A stretch of DNA of 64,000 nt from Euzebya rosea (lineage in GTDB: Bacteria; Actinomycetota; Nitriliruptoria; Euzebyales; Euzebyaceae): assembly GCF_003073135.1 (NCBI RefSeq), contig NZ_PGDQ01000004.1, positions 112,363 through 176,362 on the forward strand, in the 5' to 3' direction. The notes below the pieces were generated by a model. The model saw only the letters and a program-made list of their open reading frames with translations, made no database searches and was not told the origin of the DNA. The number at the start of each line of letters is the position of its first letter. Position 1 is the stretch's first letter. Shown here piece after piece: positions 9,334-18,559 of the stretch. The position numbers and the translations under genes are program-made.

Positions 9334-9665
9334 GCCGCTGCGCGATACCCAAGGGGTTCGTCACCGTGCGCCGGTGCGACGTCGACGCGGCCGGGCAGTG
9401 CCCGGGCTGCGGGCGACCGGTCTGCAACGAGCACTGGACGGGGACGGCCTGCGTGGAGTGCGCGGCCGGACGAGGCCAGCTGACCGACACACACGCCGCG
9501 GCGAGCTACCGACAGCGGTTCCGGGCGCGGTTCAGCGGACCGTCGGGACACCGCACCGACGCCGGCGACCACTGGTTCGACCACGCCTGGTACGTCCAGC
9601 AGTCGGGCATCCTCGACAGCGGCGAGGACTGGACCGACGACGAGGGCAGCGGCTGGGACTCGTGA
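9330..9665 (+). CDS. Cys-rich putative zinc-binding protein
   Basis: This 111-residue protein carries about seven Cys in its first half (CAIP, CDVDAAGQCPGCGRPVCNEHW, CVEC), spaced as in treble-clef or B-box-like zinc sites. The second half is acidic and Trp-rich. It starts at a GTG overlapping the previous stop. Function is unknown. A zinc-dependent interaction partner of the upstream protein is a reasonable inference from coupling. Confidence 0.7.
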   Translation: MSRCAIPKGFVTVRRCDVDAAGQCPGCGRPVCNEHWTGTACVECAAGRGQLTDTHAAASYRQRFRARFSGPSGHRTDAGDHWFDHAWYVQQSGILDSGEDWTDDEGSGWDS

Positions 9666-9672
9666 ACGGGCG

Positions 9673-10794
9673 TTGACCACACGCGTCCTGTGGGTCACGG
9701 CCCACCATCCGCCCAGCCGGGGCGGCATGGCCACCTCCAGCGACCGGATCACCTCGAGGTTGCGTGACCTCGGGCTCGGCGTCGACCTCGTGCACCTCAC
9801 CAACGACATCGGGGAGGTGCGAGCCCGACCCGTCGGAGGAGGGGAGGAGCTGGTCGTGCCCAGCGGAGCCGACGCCGCCGACGCGGCGAGGACGGCGTGG
9901 AACCACCTCGTCGGCCGGGCCGGGCGCTACCGCGCGGTCGCGTGCTTCGGCGGTCCGCAGGCCATGGCAGTGGCCCCGGTCTACGCCGCGTGGCTGGGTG
10001 TGCCCCTGGTCACGCTGCTGCGTGGCAACGACTTCGAGACGGGGGTGTTCTCGCCCCGTCGGTCGGTGCTGATGGACGCGCTGCGGGCATCACGGATCGT
10101 GGCCACGGTGTCGCAGGACATGGCGCACCGGGTCGGCCCGCTGCTCGGACCGGGTGGGCCGACGGTCGTCACGGTCGCCAACGGCATCGACACCGCGCTG
10201 TGGGCGGTCACCGAATCCGATCGGCGACGCGCCGCGGCGTGGCGTGCCGCGACGGTGCCTGACGGCCACAGGGTCGTGGGGCTCGTCGGCCAGCTCAAGG
10301 CCAAGAAGGGTGCGGTCGACCTGCTGGAGGCCGTCCGGCGATCCGGCAGCGCCGACCGGGCCCACGTTGCCCTCGTCGGTGACCTCGACGGGGGAGTGGA
10401 GGCGTGGTTGACCGCCGACGGCGGCCGGCTGTCGTGGTCCCACGAGCCGTTCCTCGACCGCTTCGAGCTGCTCGCCCGCCTGCCGGCCATGGACGTGGTT
10501 GCGCTCCCGTCCCGCCACGACGGCCTGCCGAACGTCGCGCTGGAGGCGGCCACGGTCGGCGTCCCGCTGCTGGCCGCCCAGACCGGTGGGCTGGCCGACC
10601 TGGCGGCGGCGGGTCCGATCGGCTTCACCTTCGACGCCGGCGACGCGGACGGGCTCGCCGAGGCCCTGGTCGGCGCGCTGTCGTGTCCGGCGGCGGACCT
10701 CCACGAGCTGGGCGCCAAGGCAGCACGAACCGCCGCCGGCTTCGATGCCCACCGCGAGGCCGAGGCCTACCTGGCCCTGTTCGACGGGCTGTGA
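9673..10794 (+). CDS. glycosyltransferase family 4-like protein
   Basis: A 373-residue GT-B transferase. HPPSRGGMATSS marks the N-terminal acceptor loop. VANGIDT, VGQLKAKKG and PSRHDGLPNVALEAATVGVP mark the C-terminal donor site with the conserved Glu pair. The start is TTG at 9673, since no ATG/GTG fits the N-terminus. It follows the Cys-rich gene by 7 nt and its stop overlaps the next start (GTGA). It probably acts in the same glycan pathway as the other two transferases here. Confidence 0.85.
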   Translation: MTTRVLWVTAHHPPSRGGMATSSDRITSRLRDLGLGVDLVHLTNDIGEVRARPVGGGEELVVPSGADAADAARTAWNHLVGRAGRYRAVACFGGPQAMAVAPVYAAWLGVPLVTLLRGNDFETGVFSPRRSVLMDALRASRIVATVSQDMAHRVGPLLGPGGPTVVTVANGIDTALWAVTESDRRRAAAWRAATVPDGHRVVGLVGQLKAKKGAVDLLEAVRRSGSADRAHVALVGDLDGGVEAWLTADGGRLSWSHEPFLDRFELLARLPAMDVVALPSRHDGLPNVALEAATVGVPLLAAQTGGLADLAAAGPIGFTFDAGDADGLAEALVGALSCPAADLHELGAKAARTAAGFDAHREAEAYLALFDGL

Positions 10795-11621
10795 GCGTCG
10801 CCATCTGGTGTCCCGGCGACGGGCAGGGGCACGTGACCCGGGCGGTGGCCGCCGCCCACACCCTCGGCATGGATCCCGCCGACGTGACGCTGCTGGTCGG
10901 CGACCCGACGACGGTCGACCCGCGGGTCAGCGGTGCCCATCCGCTGGGCGTGGCCCGCCTCCCGCTGGACGGGGTCGAGGAGCTGTGGGTCGACGCGCTG
11001 CCGTGTGGCCGTGGCGAGCTGGACGTGGCCGCGCTTGCCGGGGTCGGGCGTGTCAACCACCTGGCGCGGCGGCTGGACTGGCCGCGATTCGTCGCGCTGC
11101 TGCCATCCGATCCACCGTGGTTCCGCCGGACGGTCGTGACCGAGGCACTTCCGGACGCACAGCGCGCATGGCTGGTGGAACGCAGCAGCACGGTGGTCGA
11201 CCTGGAGCTGCGTGACCCCCCGGTGCCGTCACCACCAGCCGACATCGTTGCGGCCGTCCGTGGCGCCTGGGTCGTGGTGCATGCCGGACCGCGCTCGGAG
11301 GTCGAGGAGCTCCAGGCGACGGCGCGACAGGCCGCGCGCGTCGATGGTGTGGACGAGGAGACGGTGGACGAGGACACGATCGTGCTGGGAACCGGCGGGC
11401 TGGACGTCGTGCCGGCCTGGCCGTTGTTGTCCCACGCCGCCAGGCTGTTCACGGGCGGGGGTGCCAACACCGTCCGCCAGGTGCGGATCCACGCACCACA
11501 CGTGCCCCATGTCGCCGTGCCCTTCCCGCGCCGACACGACGACCAGGTCGGTCGTGTCCGGTGGCATCGTGCGCATCCCCCGGCGCGTCCCGACGCCGAA
11601 CGCAGGACACCCTTGCCCTGA
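10791..11621 (+). CDS. GT28/MurG-like glycosyltransferase
   Basis: A 276-residue protein with the MurG-type glycine-rich start (GDGQGHVTRAVAAAHTL) and the donor-site signature GGGANTVRQ followed by PFPRRHDDQ, as in the C-terminal half of family-28 transferases. It is shorter than the usual 350-400 residues and the last about 25 residues are unusually Arg/Pro-rich, so a frameshift near 11,540 or natural shortening is possible. The GTG start overlaps the stop of the GT4 gene. Confidence 0.7.
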   Translation: MSVAIWCPGDGQGHVTRAVAAAHTLGMDPADVTLLVGDPTTVDPRVSGAHPLGVARLPLDGVEELWVDALPCGRGELDVAALAGVGRVNHLARRLDWPRFVALLPSDPPWFRRTVVTEALPDAQRAWLVERSSTVVDLELRDPPVPSPPADIVAAVRGAWVVVHAGPRSEVEELQATARQAARVDGVDEETVDEDTIVLGTGGLDVVPAWPLLSHAARLFTGGGANTVRQVRIHAPHVPHVAVPFPRRHDDQVGRVRWHRAHPPARPDAERRTPLP

Positions 11622-11713
11622 TCCCGGTGCTCGGGCAGGAACTCGGTCCGCCGACGTCGAACGACCCGGGTGATCGGTCGCGTCCGGCGACCGGACGTCG
11701 GAAGGGTTCGTGG

Positions 11714-13033
11714 ATGTCACGCTCGTTGTTCCTCGTGATCGGGTTGGTGCTGGCGCTGGGCGCCACCGGCGCGGCTGCGGGGTCGATCCTCGATGCGGCC
11801 GCTCCGGGTGTCCCGGCGCAGGTCGTCGACTTCACCCCCGACGAGATCCGCGAGGAGGCGTACGCGACCACCACGTTCACCGCCGACGGGCCCGTGGACG
11901 GGACGTCGCCGTGGCGGGTCGTGCACGGCACGGGCAACGCCGCCGAGCTGTGGCTGCACGCCACCCCCGACGGCCGGATCTACGACTTCGGCGGCCGCTA
12001 CCTGAACTACAGCGACGACGACGGCGTGACGTGGCAGTCCGTGCGCCCGCTCGAGCCGCTGGTCAACGGTGAGGGGTCGGTCGTCATGGCCCCCAACGGC
12101 GACATCGTCGGCGTGACCTGGGACCCCTACGCCGGCGACCGCATCCTCACCTTCAAGTACACCGCCGCGACCGAGACCTGGGAGTACGCCGCCGACCCGT
12201 TCCACACCCCGTTCTGGGACCGTCCGGGCATCGACGTCATCCCCGGCGACTTCACGTCACCGACGGGGGAGAAGGTGTCCTACATCACGCTGATCAAGGG
12301 GTTCCCCCACGAGCTGTGGCACTACAGCTACGACGGCCTGCACTACCCCTTCACCAGCTCCCGCGCCGTCGACCAGCGGACGACGACGTCGATCAGCAGC
12401 TGGCTGGACGTCGCCCCAGACCCCTCGCTGGACTGGATCCAGCCGCTGCCGGTCCTCGGCGGCATGGTCACACCCCTGGGCGGCGGACTGGGCCTGGGTG
12501 GCTCGATGATGTTCGATGGCGCCGACATGCGCTGGCACCCCTTCAGCCTCCCCGAGGGACCGGCGCTGGGCGGCATCACCCAGACCGACTCGCTCGGCCG
12601 GCTGCACAACGTGGTCCGCAGCGGCAACGACGCGGTCTATCGCATCTCCACCGACGGGGGGCGGACCTGGTCCGCGGAGCTCGTGCTTCCCGGCATACGA
12701 CCGGGCGACATGAAGGCCAACGCGGCGGTCGGCGTCGCGGCGGTCTCCGGCGTCGAGGGCACGCAGGACGTCCTGTACAAGCTGGACATCAGCAGCGACA
12801 CACCGCGGATCGTGCAGCGGTTCGAGATCGGTCTCGGTGACGACTGCCGCTGCTCCGGGATCGGCTTCTACGGCGTGCAGGGTGGGCACCGGTTCGACTT
12901 CCACACCGTCGTGATCCTTCCCGACGGTCGGCTGGCCGTGTCGTTCATGGACTCAACCACCATCACGGACTTCCCGACCCTCGGGCTGCCCGTGGTCGCC
13001 CCGGCGCTCGCGGTGGAGCTGGCGACCGACTGA
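11714..13033 (+). CDS. secreted Asp-box (BNR/sialidase-like propeller) protein
   Basis: This 439-residue protein starts at ATG 11714 with GGAAGG upstream. It has an N-terminal signal or anchor (SLFLVIGLVLALGATGAAAG). Two Asp-box motifs are visible, SDDDGVTW and STDGGRTW, typical of beta-propeller sialidases and related glycan-binding proteins. The triad of an active sialidase cannot be confirmed by eye. Its place after three glycosyltransferases suggests a role at the cell surface, perhaps in trimming or binding the product. It converges with the lipoprotein gene with no gap. Confidence 0.7.
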   Translation: MSRSLFLVIGLVLALGATGAAAGSILDAAAPGVPAQVVDFTPDEIREEAYATTTFTADGPVDGTSPWRVVHGTGNAAELWLHATPDGRIYDFGGRYLNYSDDDGVTWQSVRPLEPLVNGEGSVVMAPNGDIVGVTWDPYAGDRILTFKYTAATETWEYAADPFHTPFWDRPGIDVIPGDFTSPTGEKVSYITLIKGFPHELWHYSYDGLHYPFTSSRAVDQRTTTSISSWLDVAPDPSLDWIQPLPVLGGMVTPLGGGLGLGGSMMFDGADMRWHPFSLPEGPALGGITQTDSLGRLHNVVRSGNDAVYRISTDGGRTWSAELVLPGIRPGDMKANAAVGVAAVSGVEGTQDVLYKLDISSDTPRIVQRFEIGLGDDCRCSGIGFYGVQGGHRFDFHTVVILPDGRLAVSFMDSTTITDFPTLGLPVVAPALAVELATD

Positions 13034-13519
13034 TCAGGGGCCGCCGGTGCCGCCGGCCGGCGTCGGGATCATCTCCGACGCCGCCTCGGCCCCGACGGTC
13101 GCGGTGAAGTTGGAGCCGCCCGCGCAGGCGATCTGGACCTTGACGAACATGCGGTGGGTGCCGTCGGTGGCCAGGACCTCGGTCTCGATCCGCTCGTCCT
13201 CGACCCGGAGGACCTCCAGGTCCGGGTGGGACTCGTAGAACGTCCGCGCCTGCAGGGGCGTCATGTCGACCACCCCCTCCACCTGGGTCAGCGGTCCGAC
13301 CTCGGACAGCGAGAACGTGGTCGCCGAGCTGGGGAGCACCAGCCCGGGGACGTCCCGGAGGTCGGGTGGGGCCGGCTGCTCGACGCAGGCCGGGTAGGCG
13401 GACAGGTCCAGGTCGGCCGACGCGGCGTCGGTGGGGGCGTTCCCTGCGCAGCCCGCGAGGAGGACGGCCAGGCCGGTGGCCGCCGTCGTGACGACGCGCC
13501 GAGCCGATCCCGGGCTCAC
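13034..13519 (-). CDS. lipoprotein of unknown function
   Basis: This 161-residue protein has a basic start (SARR), a hydrophobic core and the lipobox LLAGC, so it should be a membrane-anchored exported lipoprotein. The mature part holds two further Cys (ACVEQ and IACAGG) that could form a disulfide. No family is recognised. Its GTG start overlaps the stop of the kinase-like gene by 4 nt, so the two are almost certainly co-translated. Confidence 0.75.
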   Translation of the reverse strand: MSPGSARRVVTTAATGLAVLLAGCAGNAPTDAASADLDLSAYPACVEQPAPPDLRDVPGLVLPSSATTFSLSEVGPLTQVEGVVDMTPLQARTFYESHPDLEVLRVEDERIETEVLATDGTHRMFVKVQIACAGGSNFTATVGAEAASEMIPTPAGGTGGP

Positions 13520-14772
13520 GGGTCCCGCGGGCTCGGTCGGGTGATGAGGATGCGTTCCTCGGCAGCCTCCGTCGGTCCGGCGTACACGCTCTCCAGGCCG
13601 TGCACGACCTCCAGGCCCGGAAGGTGCCATTCGTAGGAGTCGTAGTCCTCCATCACCTGGCTCTCGGCCGTCCGGAGCGTCGTCCACGGGCCGAACGCCG
13701 CCACCAGCTCCTCCGTGACCCACGGGGTCGCCCTCCAGTCGTGCGTCGGGATCCCGACGCACACGGAGGTGATGTGGGCCTCGGCCGCGTCGAAGGCGAG
13801 GGAGAGGTGTGCGGGACGCCGAGGGTCGGTGAAGGGACGCGTCCCCTGGATGCCGATCCAGCGGGCCTCCCGCCGATGCGGGTGCTGGCCGAGCACCTCC
13901 AGCACGGTCACGAGGTCGGTGTCCCATCCGATCCGCGAGAAGGTGTCGCCCGTGGGCACCCACACACCCTCGGCGTCGGGGAGCCGACACGGCTGCGGCA
14001 CGAACGGTCCGGGTGCCGGCTCGCGGACCGGCCGGGTGGGGGTGCCCGGCTCGAACGACCTGACGGTGGCCCCCATCGTTCTGGCGACGTCCTGCAGCGC
14101 CTCCGCGAGCTCGCGGGGGGTCCACGGGTGGCCCGGCGCCGTCGCCTTGTCCAGGACGGGTCCCAGCGGGCCGGATCCGGCGGCCCCCGTCAGCTCGACC
14201 AGCAGCTGTGCGACCGCCCGTGTGTCGGTGGTCGTGTCCCCATGCACGGTGTCCTCGGCGTCCCGCGCGACGGGGCCGAGCGGCAGCTCCACGAGCGGGG
14301 AACCGTCCGCGAAGCCGACGGTGTCGGCGTTGATCCCCCGGTGCAGCAGGCCGCCCTCGTGGAGGGTTGCGAGGGCGGCACACACGCCGATGCCGATGTC
14401 GATGGCCGTCGGGACGGGCGGCGGACCGTGCGTGGCGAGCACCCTCGACAGGGGTTGTCCGACCGGTTCCAGCTCCTGCCACAGGGTCCGGGTCTCCGGC
14501 GACGAACCCGACCGGATGCGTCGCTGGAGGCACGGATGGGCGATCGCCTCGAGGGCCTGGTCGAACCGCACGCGCGGTGTCCACGTGCCGGGATCGCCCT
14601 CGCGCCACAGCCGCACCTCGACCGGCCGGCCGTCCGCGGCCACGCCCCGCACGATGCGGATGTGTCCGCGGTCGCCGAGGACGTGCAGCCCTGTCGTGCC
14701 GCGGAGGGTCCCGTGCACCGACGTGTCCGGGGCGGCGGTCCACAACGCCGCCAGCACCTGCTCCTCCTGCAT
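13516..14772 (-). CDS. protein-kinase-like protein (probable pseudokinase)
   Basis: A 418-residue protein. Around residues 135-200 it has the layout of a Ser/Thr kinase C-lobe, but the catalytic loop HRDxKxxN reads HRGINADT and the DFG region reads VELPLGP. The N-lobe VAIK lysine is not apparent (VEVRLW). It therefore looks inactive and perhaps is a ligand or peptide sensor. A C-terminal part of about 150 residues is separate and unrecognised. I chose ATG 14772 (GGAAAGG upstream); a GTG at 14817 would add 15 residues. The stop overlaps the lipoprotein start. Confidence 0.65.
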   Translation of the reverse strand: MQEEQVLAALWTAAPDTSVHGTLRGTTGLHVLGDRGHIRIVRGVAADGRPVEVRLWREGDPGTWTPRVRFDQALEAIAHPCLQRRIRSGSSPETRTLWQELEPVGQPLSRVLATHGPPPVPTAIDIGIGVCAALATLHEGGLLHRGINADTVGFADGSPLVELPLGPVARDAEDTVHGDTTTDTRAVAQLLVELTGAAGSGPLGPVLDKATAPGHPWTPRELAEALQDVARTMGATVRSFEPGTPTRPVREPAPGPFVPQPCRLPDAEGVWVPTGDTFSRIGWDTDLVTVLEVLGQHPHRREARWIGIQGTRPFTDPRRPAHLSLAFDAAEAHITSVCVGIPTHDWRATPWVTEELVAAFGPWTTLRTAESQVMEDYDSYEWHLPGLEVVHGLESVYAGPTEAAEERILITRPSPRDP

Positions 14773-14868
14773 CGCCCGCCCTTTCCGTTCCGCTTCGCGC
14801 AGCTGCTTCTGGACCACCCAGCGGGGCCCGGGCGCCCATTCTGCTCTGCCGGGGCCGGGGCCGTTCGA

Positions 14869-15318
14869 TCACCCGGCGGCGAGGGGCTCCAGCTGGGAGG
14901 TGCAGGCCGAGCAGCGGGTCGCTTCCCTGGGCAGGACGGTGACGCAGTACGGACAGGTGCGGGTCGTGGGCGGTTCGGGCACGCCCGGGTCGGCGGGGCG
15001 GCGCAGGCGGTTGAGCAGCCGGACGACGAGGAACACGCCGAGGGCGACGAGGACCAGGTTCACGATGGCCGTGAGCAGCGCGCCGTAGCCGACCTCGGCG
15101 CCGTTGACGACCCAGACGAGCTCGGAGAAGTCGGGCTTGCCGAACACGGCGGCCACGAGGTTGAGCAGCACGTCGTTGGCGAAGCTCTGGACGACGGCGT
15201 TGAACGCCGCACCGATGACGACGCCGACCGCGAGGTCGACGACGTTGCCGCGGAGGGCGAACTCCTTGAACTCGTCCAGCAGGCGGATACGGGGGAGGGT
15301 GGGGATGAACTCGCTCAT
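14869..15318 (-). CDS. mscL: large-conductance mechanosensitive channel MscL with C-terminal zinc ribbon
   Basis: This 149-residue protein begins with the MscL signature (EFKEFALRGNVVDLAVGVVI, then GAAFNAVVQSFANDV). It has two membrane helices, the second around residues 80-103. MscL opens under membrane tension to release solutes in hypo-osmotic shock. Unusually, the cytoplasmic C-terminus continues into CPYC-x10-CSAC, a zinc-ribbon-like knuckle, instead of ending after the bundle helix. It lies alone between the pseudokinase and K+ channel genes on the same strand. Confidence 0.93.
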   Translation of the reverse strand: MSEFIPTLPRIRLLDEFKEFALRGNVVDLAVGVVIGAAFNAVVQSFANDVLLNLVAAVFGKPDFSELVWVVNGAEVGYGALLTAIVNLVLVALGVFLVVRLLNRLRRPADPGVPEPPTTRTCPYCVTVLPREATRCSACTSQLEPLAAG

Positions 15319-15376
15319 GCGCGACGTCGTTCCCCGCGGGCGTGGCGGTCAACCGCAGCGCGTCCGGGGCAGGCAG

Positions 15377-16402
15377 TCACCCCTCCCGGTCGCTGGCGCG
15401 CACCACCAGCAGCCGGTCGTCCGCCCGGAGGCGATCGGTGGCCGCGTCGGTGAACGGCAGGCGGTCGTGGCCCCGGATGACGGTCAGCACCTGTGTGCCC
15501 GGCGGCGCGGCCGGGTGGCCGTCGGCGGCGGTGACCGGGGCGACCTCGGCCAGCTCGAGGGACGTGCCGACGTCGAGCAGGTCGTCGATGACCCCCAGCG
15601 CCGCGGGTGTCTGCGTGGCAAGGCCGAGCAGCCGTCCGACCGCGGCCGAGGAATCGATGACGGCGTCGGCACCGCTCTGCCGCAGCAGGTGCTTGTTCTC
15701 GCGTTCGCGGACGGCCGTGACGATGTGCGCCGACGGGTTGGCCTCCCGGACGGTGAGGGTGATCAGCACCGCGGTGTCGTCGCGGTTGGGCGTGACGATC
15801 ACGCTTCGCGCGGAGGAGACAGCTGCGGCGTCGAGCACGGCGGTGCGGGAGGCGTCGCCGTGCACCGAGGTGAACCCGGCCTCGGTCGCGTCCTCGGTGG
15901 CCGCTGTGCTGGAGTCGACGACGACGATGGCCGACGGATCGACCCCGTCGGCGAGGAGCGCATGGGCGGCGCTGCGCCCCGTCGCCCCGAACCCACAGAT
16001 CACGAAGTGGTCCTGCACGTCATCTCTCCAGCGTCGAACGGCAAGCAGCTGTCGGTACTGCTCGGTCAGGACCTCCACCGTGGTGCCCACGACGAGGATG
16101 AGGAAGATGATCCGAGCGGGGGTGATCAGCAGCACCGTGGCCAGCCGCGTGGCCTGGGTGACCGCCGAGATGTCGCCGTAGCCGGTCGTGGTCACGGTGA
16201 CCGAGGCGTAGTACAGGGCATCAATGATGCCGACCGGGTCACCGGTCACGTCGGTGTAGCCGTCGCGGCCCACGAGCACGACCACCGCGATGAACACGAC
16301 CAGCAGCAGCGCGAAGCCCACCCGTCGGGCGACCGCGCGCCGCGGGTCATGGGGCCGGCGAGCCAACCTGACCCGGTCCAGCGGGCGTGCGTCCTCCGAC
16401 AT
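15377..16402 (-). CDS. two-TM potassium channel with RCK (TrkA-N/TrkA-C) domains
   Basis: This 341-residue protein has a first membrane helix (about 28-45), a pore helix and a selectivity filter TTTGYGD, and a second helix. A Rossmann RCK-N domain (ICGFGATGRSAAHALL, about residue 134) and an RCK-C domain at the end follow. It is the layout of MthK/Kch-type ligand-gated K+ channels. ATG 16402 was chosen because residues before it are not membrane-channel-like. It likely supports K+ or osmotic balance, in keeping with the neighbouring MscL. Confidence 0.92.
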   Translation of the reverse strand: MSEDARPLDRVRLARRPHDPRRAVARRVGFALLLVVFIAVVVLVGRDGYTDVTGDPVGIIDALYYASVTVTTTGYGDISAVTQATRLATVLLITPARIIFLILVVGTTVEVLTEQYRQLLAVRRWRDDVQDHFVICGFGATGRSAAHALLADGVDPSAIVVVDSSTAATEDATEAGFTSVHGDASRTAVLDAAAVSSARSVIVTPNRDDTAVLITLTVREANPSAHIVTAVRERENKHLLRQSGADAVIDSSAAVGRLLGLATQTPAALGVIDDLLDVGTSLELAEVAPVTAADGHPAAPPGTQVLTVIRGHDRLPFTDAATDRLRADDRLLVVRASDREG

Positions 16403-16497
16403 GGGTCGGGTTCTACCAAGCGACCGTGTGCTCGGTCGGGATCCGTGTCGCCCGGGCGTGCCGGGCCGGTGCAGGCAGTCCGGATCGATGCAAGCCG

Positions 16498-18366
16498 TCA
16501 GCAGACGATCTGGTCGACGACCTGCTGGGAGACGGCGTCGACCGTTCCGACCACGAACACGCCGGGACAGCTGCTGCCCAGGAGCTCCGTCGTTGCGGGG
16601 GGAACACTCCGGGCGTCCACCAGCAGCAGGGTCGCACGTTCGTCCGCCGCGAGGCCCGCGGCGAGGAGACCGTCCTGCCACCCGTGGGTGACATACCCGT
16701 TGAACGCCACGGCGGTGTCGAGTCCGCGTCGACTCCAGGCACGGTTCACCTCCGCCGCGGTCCCGTCCCGCCCGAGGCCGGCGAGACGCACGACGTCGCC
16801 CGGCAGGGCACCCGCAACGGTCTCGGACACCGCGGCTGGTCCACCCAGCACGTAGGTCGTGCCGATGTCCTGCCCGTCCAGCCACGCGGAGACCGCAGGG
16901 TGCAGGCTGTCGGTGGGGGTGAGGAGGAGCGGGATCTGCTCGTCGGCCAGGAAGGCACCCGACGCGATGGCGTCTGCCCACCCCGCGGTGGGATTGTCGG
17001 CAGTACCCGACGCTCGTGCGATGGCGACGCTGAACGGGGTGTCGGTCGCCGCGTCGGCGATGGCCAGCGCCGTCTCCACGCGTGACGGGCCCGAGAGCCT
17101 CCTCGTCGTGACGGCTGGGTCGAGCTGACGAACGGTCTCCTCGACCTGCCCGGAGATCGCCTGTTCGCCGCCGAGGATCGTCACCTCGAGCTCCGCGATG
17201 CCCATGGATCGGTTCAGCGCCAGCAAGCGGCGCAGCTCGTCGGCCGTCGTCGTCGGCAATGACGATGACGAGCTGTAGAGCAGGACCGCGTCGGACAGGA
17301 GGGGGCTCGCGGCAAGGGAGTCGGCCACCTCGTCGTCACGAGCCAGCAGCACCCGGGCCGGGGCCGACGTCGAGTCCGGCATCCGTCGTTGTGACACCGC
17401 TGCGGCGCGTGCAGCCACGTCGGGCTGGTCGAAGCGGGCGATCGGCATGTCTCCCGGTCCCGCACCAGGGTCCGCCGATGTCAGGAACGGGCTGTCGGCC
17501 ACGTTCCAGTGGGTGTCCAGGTAGGAACCGGGGGGCGGGTCGATGGCGAAGTAGTCGTCGTTGTTGCAGTCGGCGAGGAAGACGGCCTGCGGGTCGGGGC
17601 AGGCGCTTCCCTCGTGGAATGCCCCCATGAGGTCGAACCCATCCGAGACGTGACCCGCGCTGTCGAAGTGCGGCGCGGATTCCTGCGCCGCGCCCAGCAT
17701 GTGGAACAGCTCGTGCAGGAAGCCCTGGCCCTCGCGGGCATCGGCGCAGTCGGTCAGGGCCATGCCGTACAGGGGCTCGTCGATCGGGTGGCCGACGGGT
17801 GCAGGTCGGTCGTCCCGGCGCCGGTTCGCGAGCCCGCACGTATCGCCGTCCTCGGGTGCCGCGGCCTGGCCGTCGGCCCACGCGAGGTAGATGCGGTCAG
17901 CGCGTGAGTGTCCGGCTGCCGTGAGGGCGTCGCGTATGGCCACGACGACGTTCAGGACCCCCGGGTCAGCGGTGTAGCTCACGTGAACCACGTCCGGTCG
18001 ACAGTCCGGTGCCATCGCGAACCGGATCTGCCGCATGCCGCCATCGGCACGCGCGGACGCGACGACGTCCCCGTTCATCCACGCGGCCCCCTCGATCAGG
18101 TGCTCGCGGGCCTGCTGCTCGGGAGTACCGGGCTGGCCCTCCGGCACGGCATGGACCAGCTGCACCGCTGGGCCGGTTGTCTCGCACGGTGGCGAGACCG
18201 GGCTGCGTCCAGCGGTGGGATCATCGCCTCGAGCGGAGGTGGCATGGATGGCCACGAACGGCGGTGAGGAGTCGTGGACCCCCGCCGAGCCTGATGGCAG
18301 CGGTGTCGCTGCGAGGACGAGTAGCGCCGTGATGGCCAACCGGCGCGCGAACGACTGCGATGGCAT
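16498..18366 (-). CDS. secreted HExxH protein with cell-wall-binding repeats 2
   Basis: A 622-residue exported protein with signal peptide (residues 1-28). The first half contains HELFHMLGA at 218-226, a zincin-type HExxH, with a possible third ligand in the following 60 residues. The C-terminal half (about 340-620) holds CWB2-type repeats: ARVLLARDDEVADSL, ILGGEQAIS, RLSGPSRVETALAIAD, TYVLGGPAAVSETVAGAL and VRLAGLGRDGTAAEV. CWB2 domains hold proteins to secondary cell-wall polymers. A surface-attached metallopeptidase is the best reading, though catalysis is not shown. Confidence 0.8.
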   Translation of the reverse strand: MPSQSFARRLAITALLVLAATPLPSGSAGVHDSSPPFVAIHATSARGDDPTAGRSPVSPPCETTGPAVQLVHAVPEGQPGTPEQQAREHLIEGAAWMNGDVVASARADGGMRQIRFAMAPDCRPDVVHVSYTADPGVLNVVVAIRDALTAAGHSRADRIYLAWADGQAAAPEDGDTCGLANRRRDDRPAPVGHPIDEPLYGMALTDCADAREGQGFLHELFHMLGAAQESAPHFDSAGHVSDGFDLMGAFHEGSACPDPQAVFLADCNNDDYFAIDPPPGSYLDTHWNVADSPFLTSADPGAGPGDMPIARFDQPDVAARAAAVSQRRMPDSTSAPARVLLARDDEVADSLAASPLLSDAVLLYSSSSSLPTTTADELRRLLALNRSMGIAELEVTILGGEQAISGQVEETVRQLDPAVTTRRLSGPSRVETALAIADAATDTPFSVAIARASGTADNPTAGWADAIASGAFLADEQIPLLLTPTDSLHPAVSAWLDGQDIGTTYVLGGPAAVSETVAGALPGDVVRLAGLGRDGTAAEVNRAWSRRGLDTAVAFNGYVTHGWQDGLLAAGLAADERATLLLVDARSVPPATTELLGSSCPGVFVVGTVDAVSQQVVDQIVC

Positions 18367-18378
18367 GTGCCCTCCCGA

Positions 18379-18440
18379 GGGAACGGGGACTGCTCCGTTC
18401 CCGGGGGCAACCTAGCACCGGTTCCCGGTTGGGGGAACCG
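18379..18440. promoter_or_regulatory. paired inverted repeats in a divergent intergenic region
   Basis: Two perfect 8-bp inverted repeats lie side by side: GGGAACGG/CCGTTCCC (18379-18402) and CGGTTCCC/GGGAACCG (18419-18440). They share the GGGAAC core and lie just upstream of the minus-strand CWB2 gene, which starts at 18366, in the gap to the plus-strand gene at 18560. They could be an operator or transcript hairpins. Confidence 0.4.
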
Positions 18441-18559
18441 AATTCTCGTGGGCGCGGTGGAGGTGGTGCCCCGGACCGCTGGTCGGATGGACGAGGTTCG
18501 GCGTGCAGCCGATCGGGGATCCCTTCTGTGTCAGTTCCGAAGCATTCAGGAGGAACGTC

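Noticed and set aside
13600-15453. 617-residue plus-strand open frame over the kinase-like and mscL genes
   Set aside because: The minus strand carries MscL and kinase-fold sequence here; the plus frame is a shadow.
15104-16855. 583-residue plus-strand open frame
   Set aside because: Antisense to the K+ channel and parts of its neighbours; no domain.
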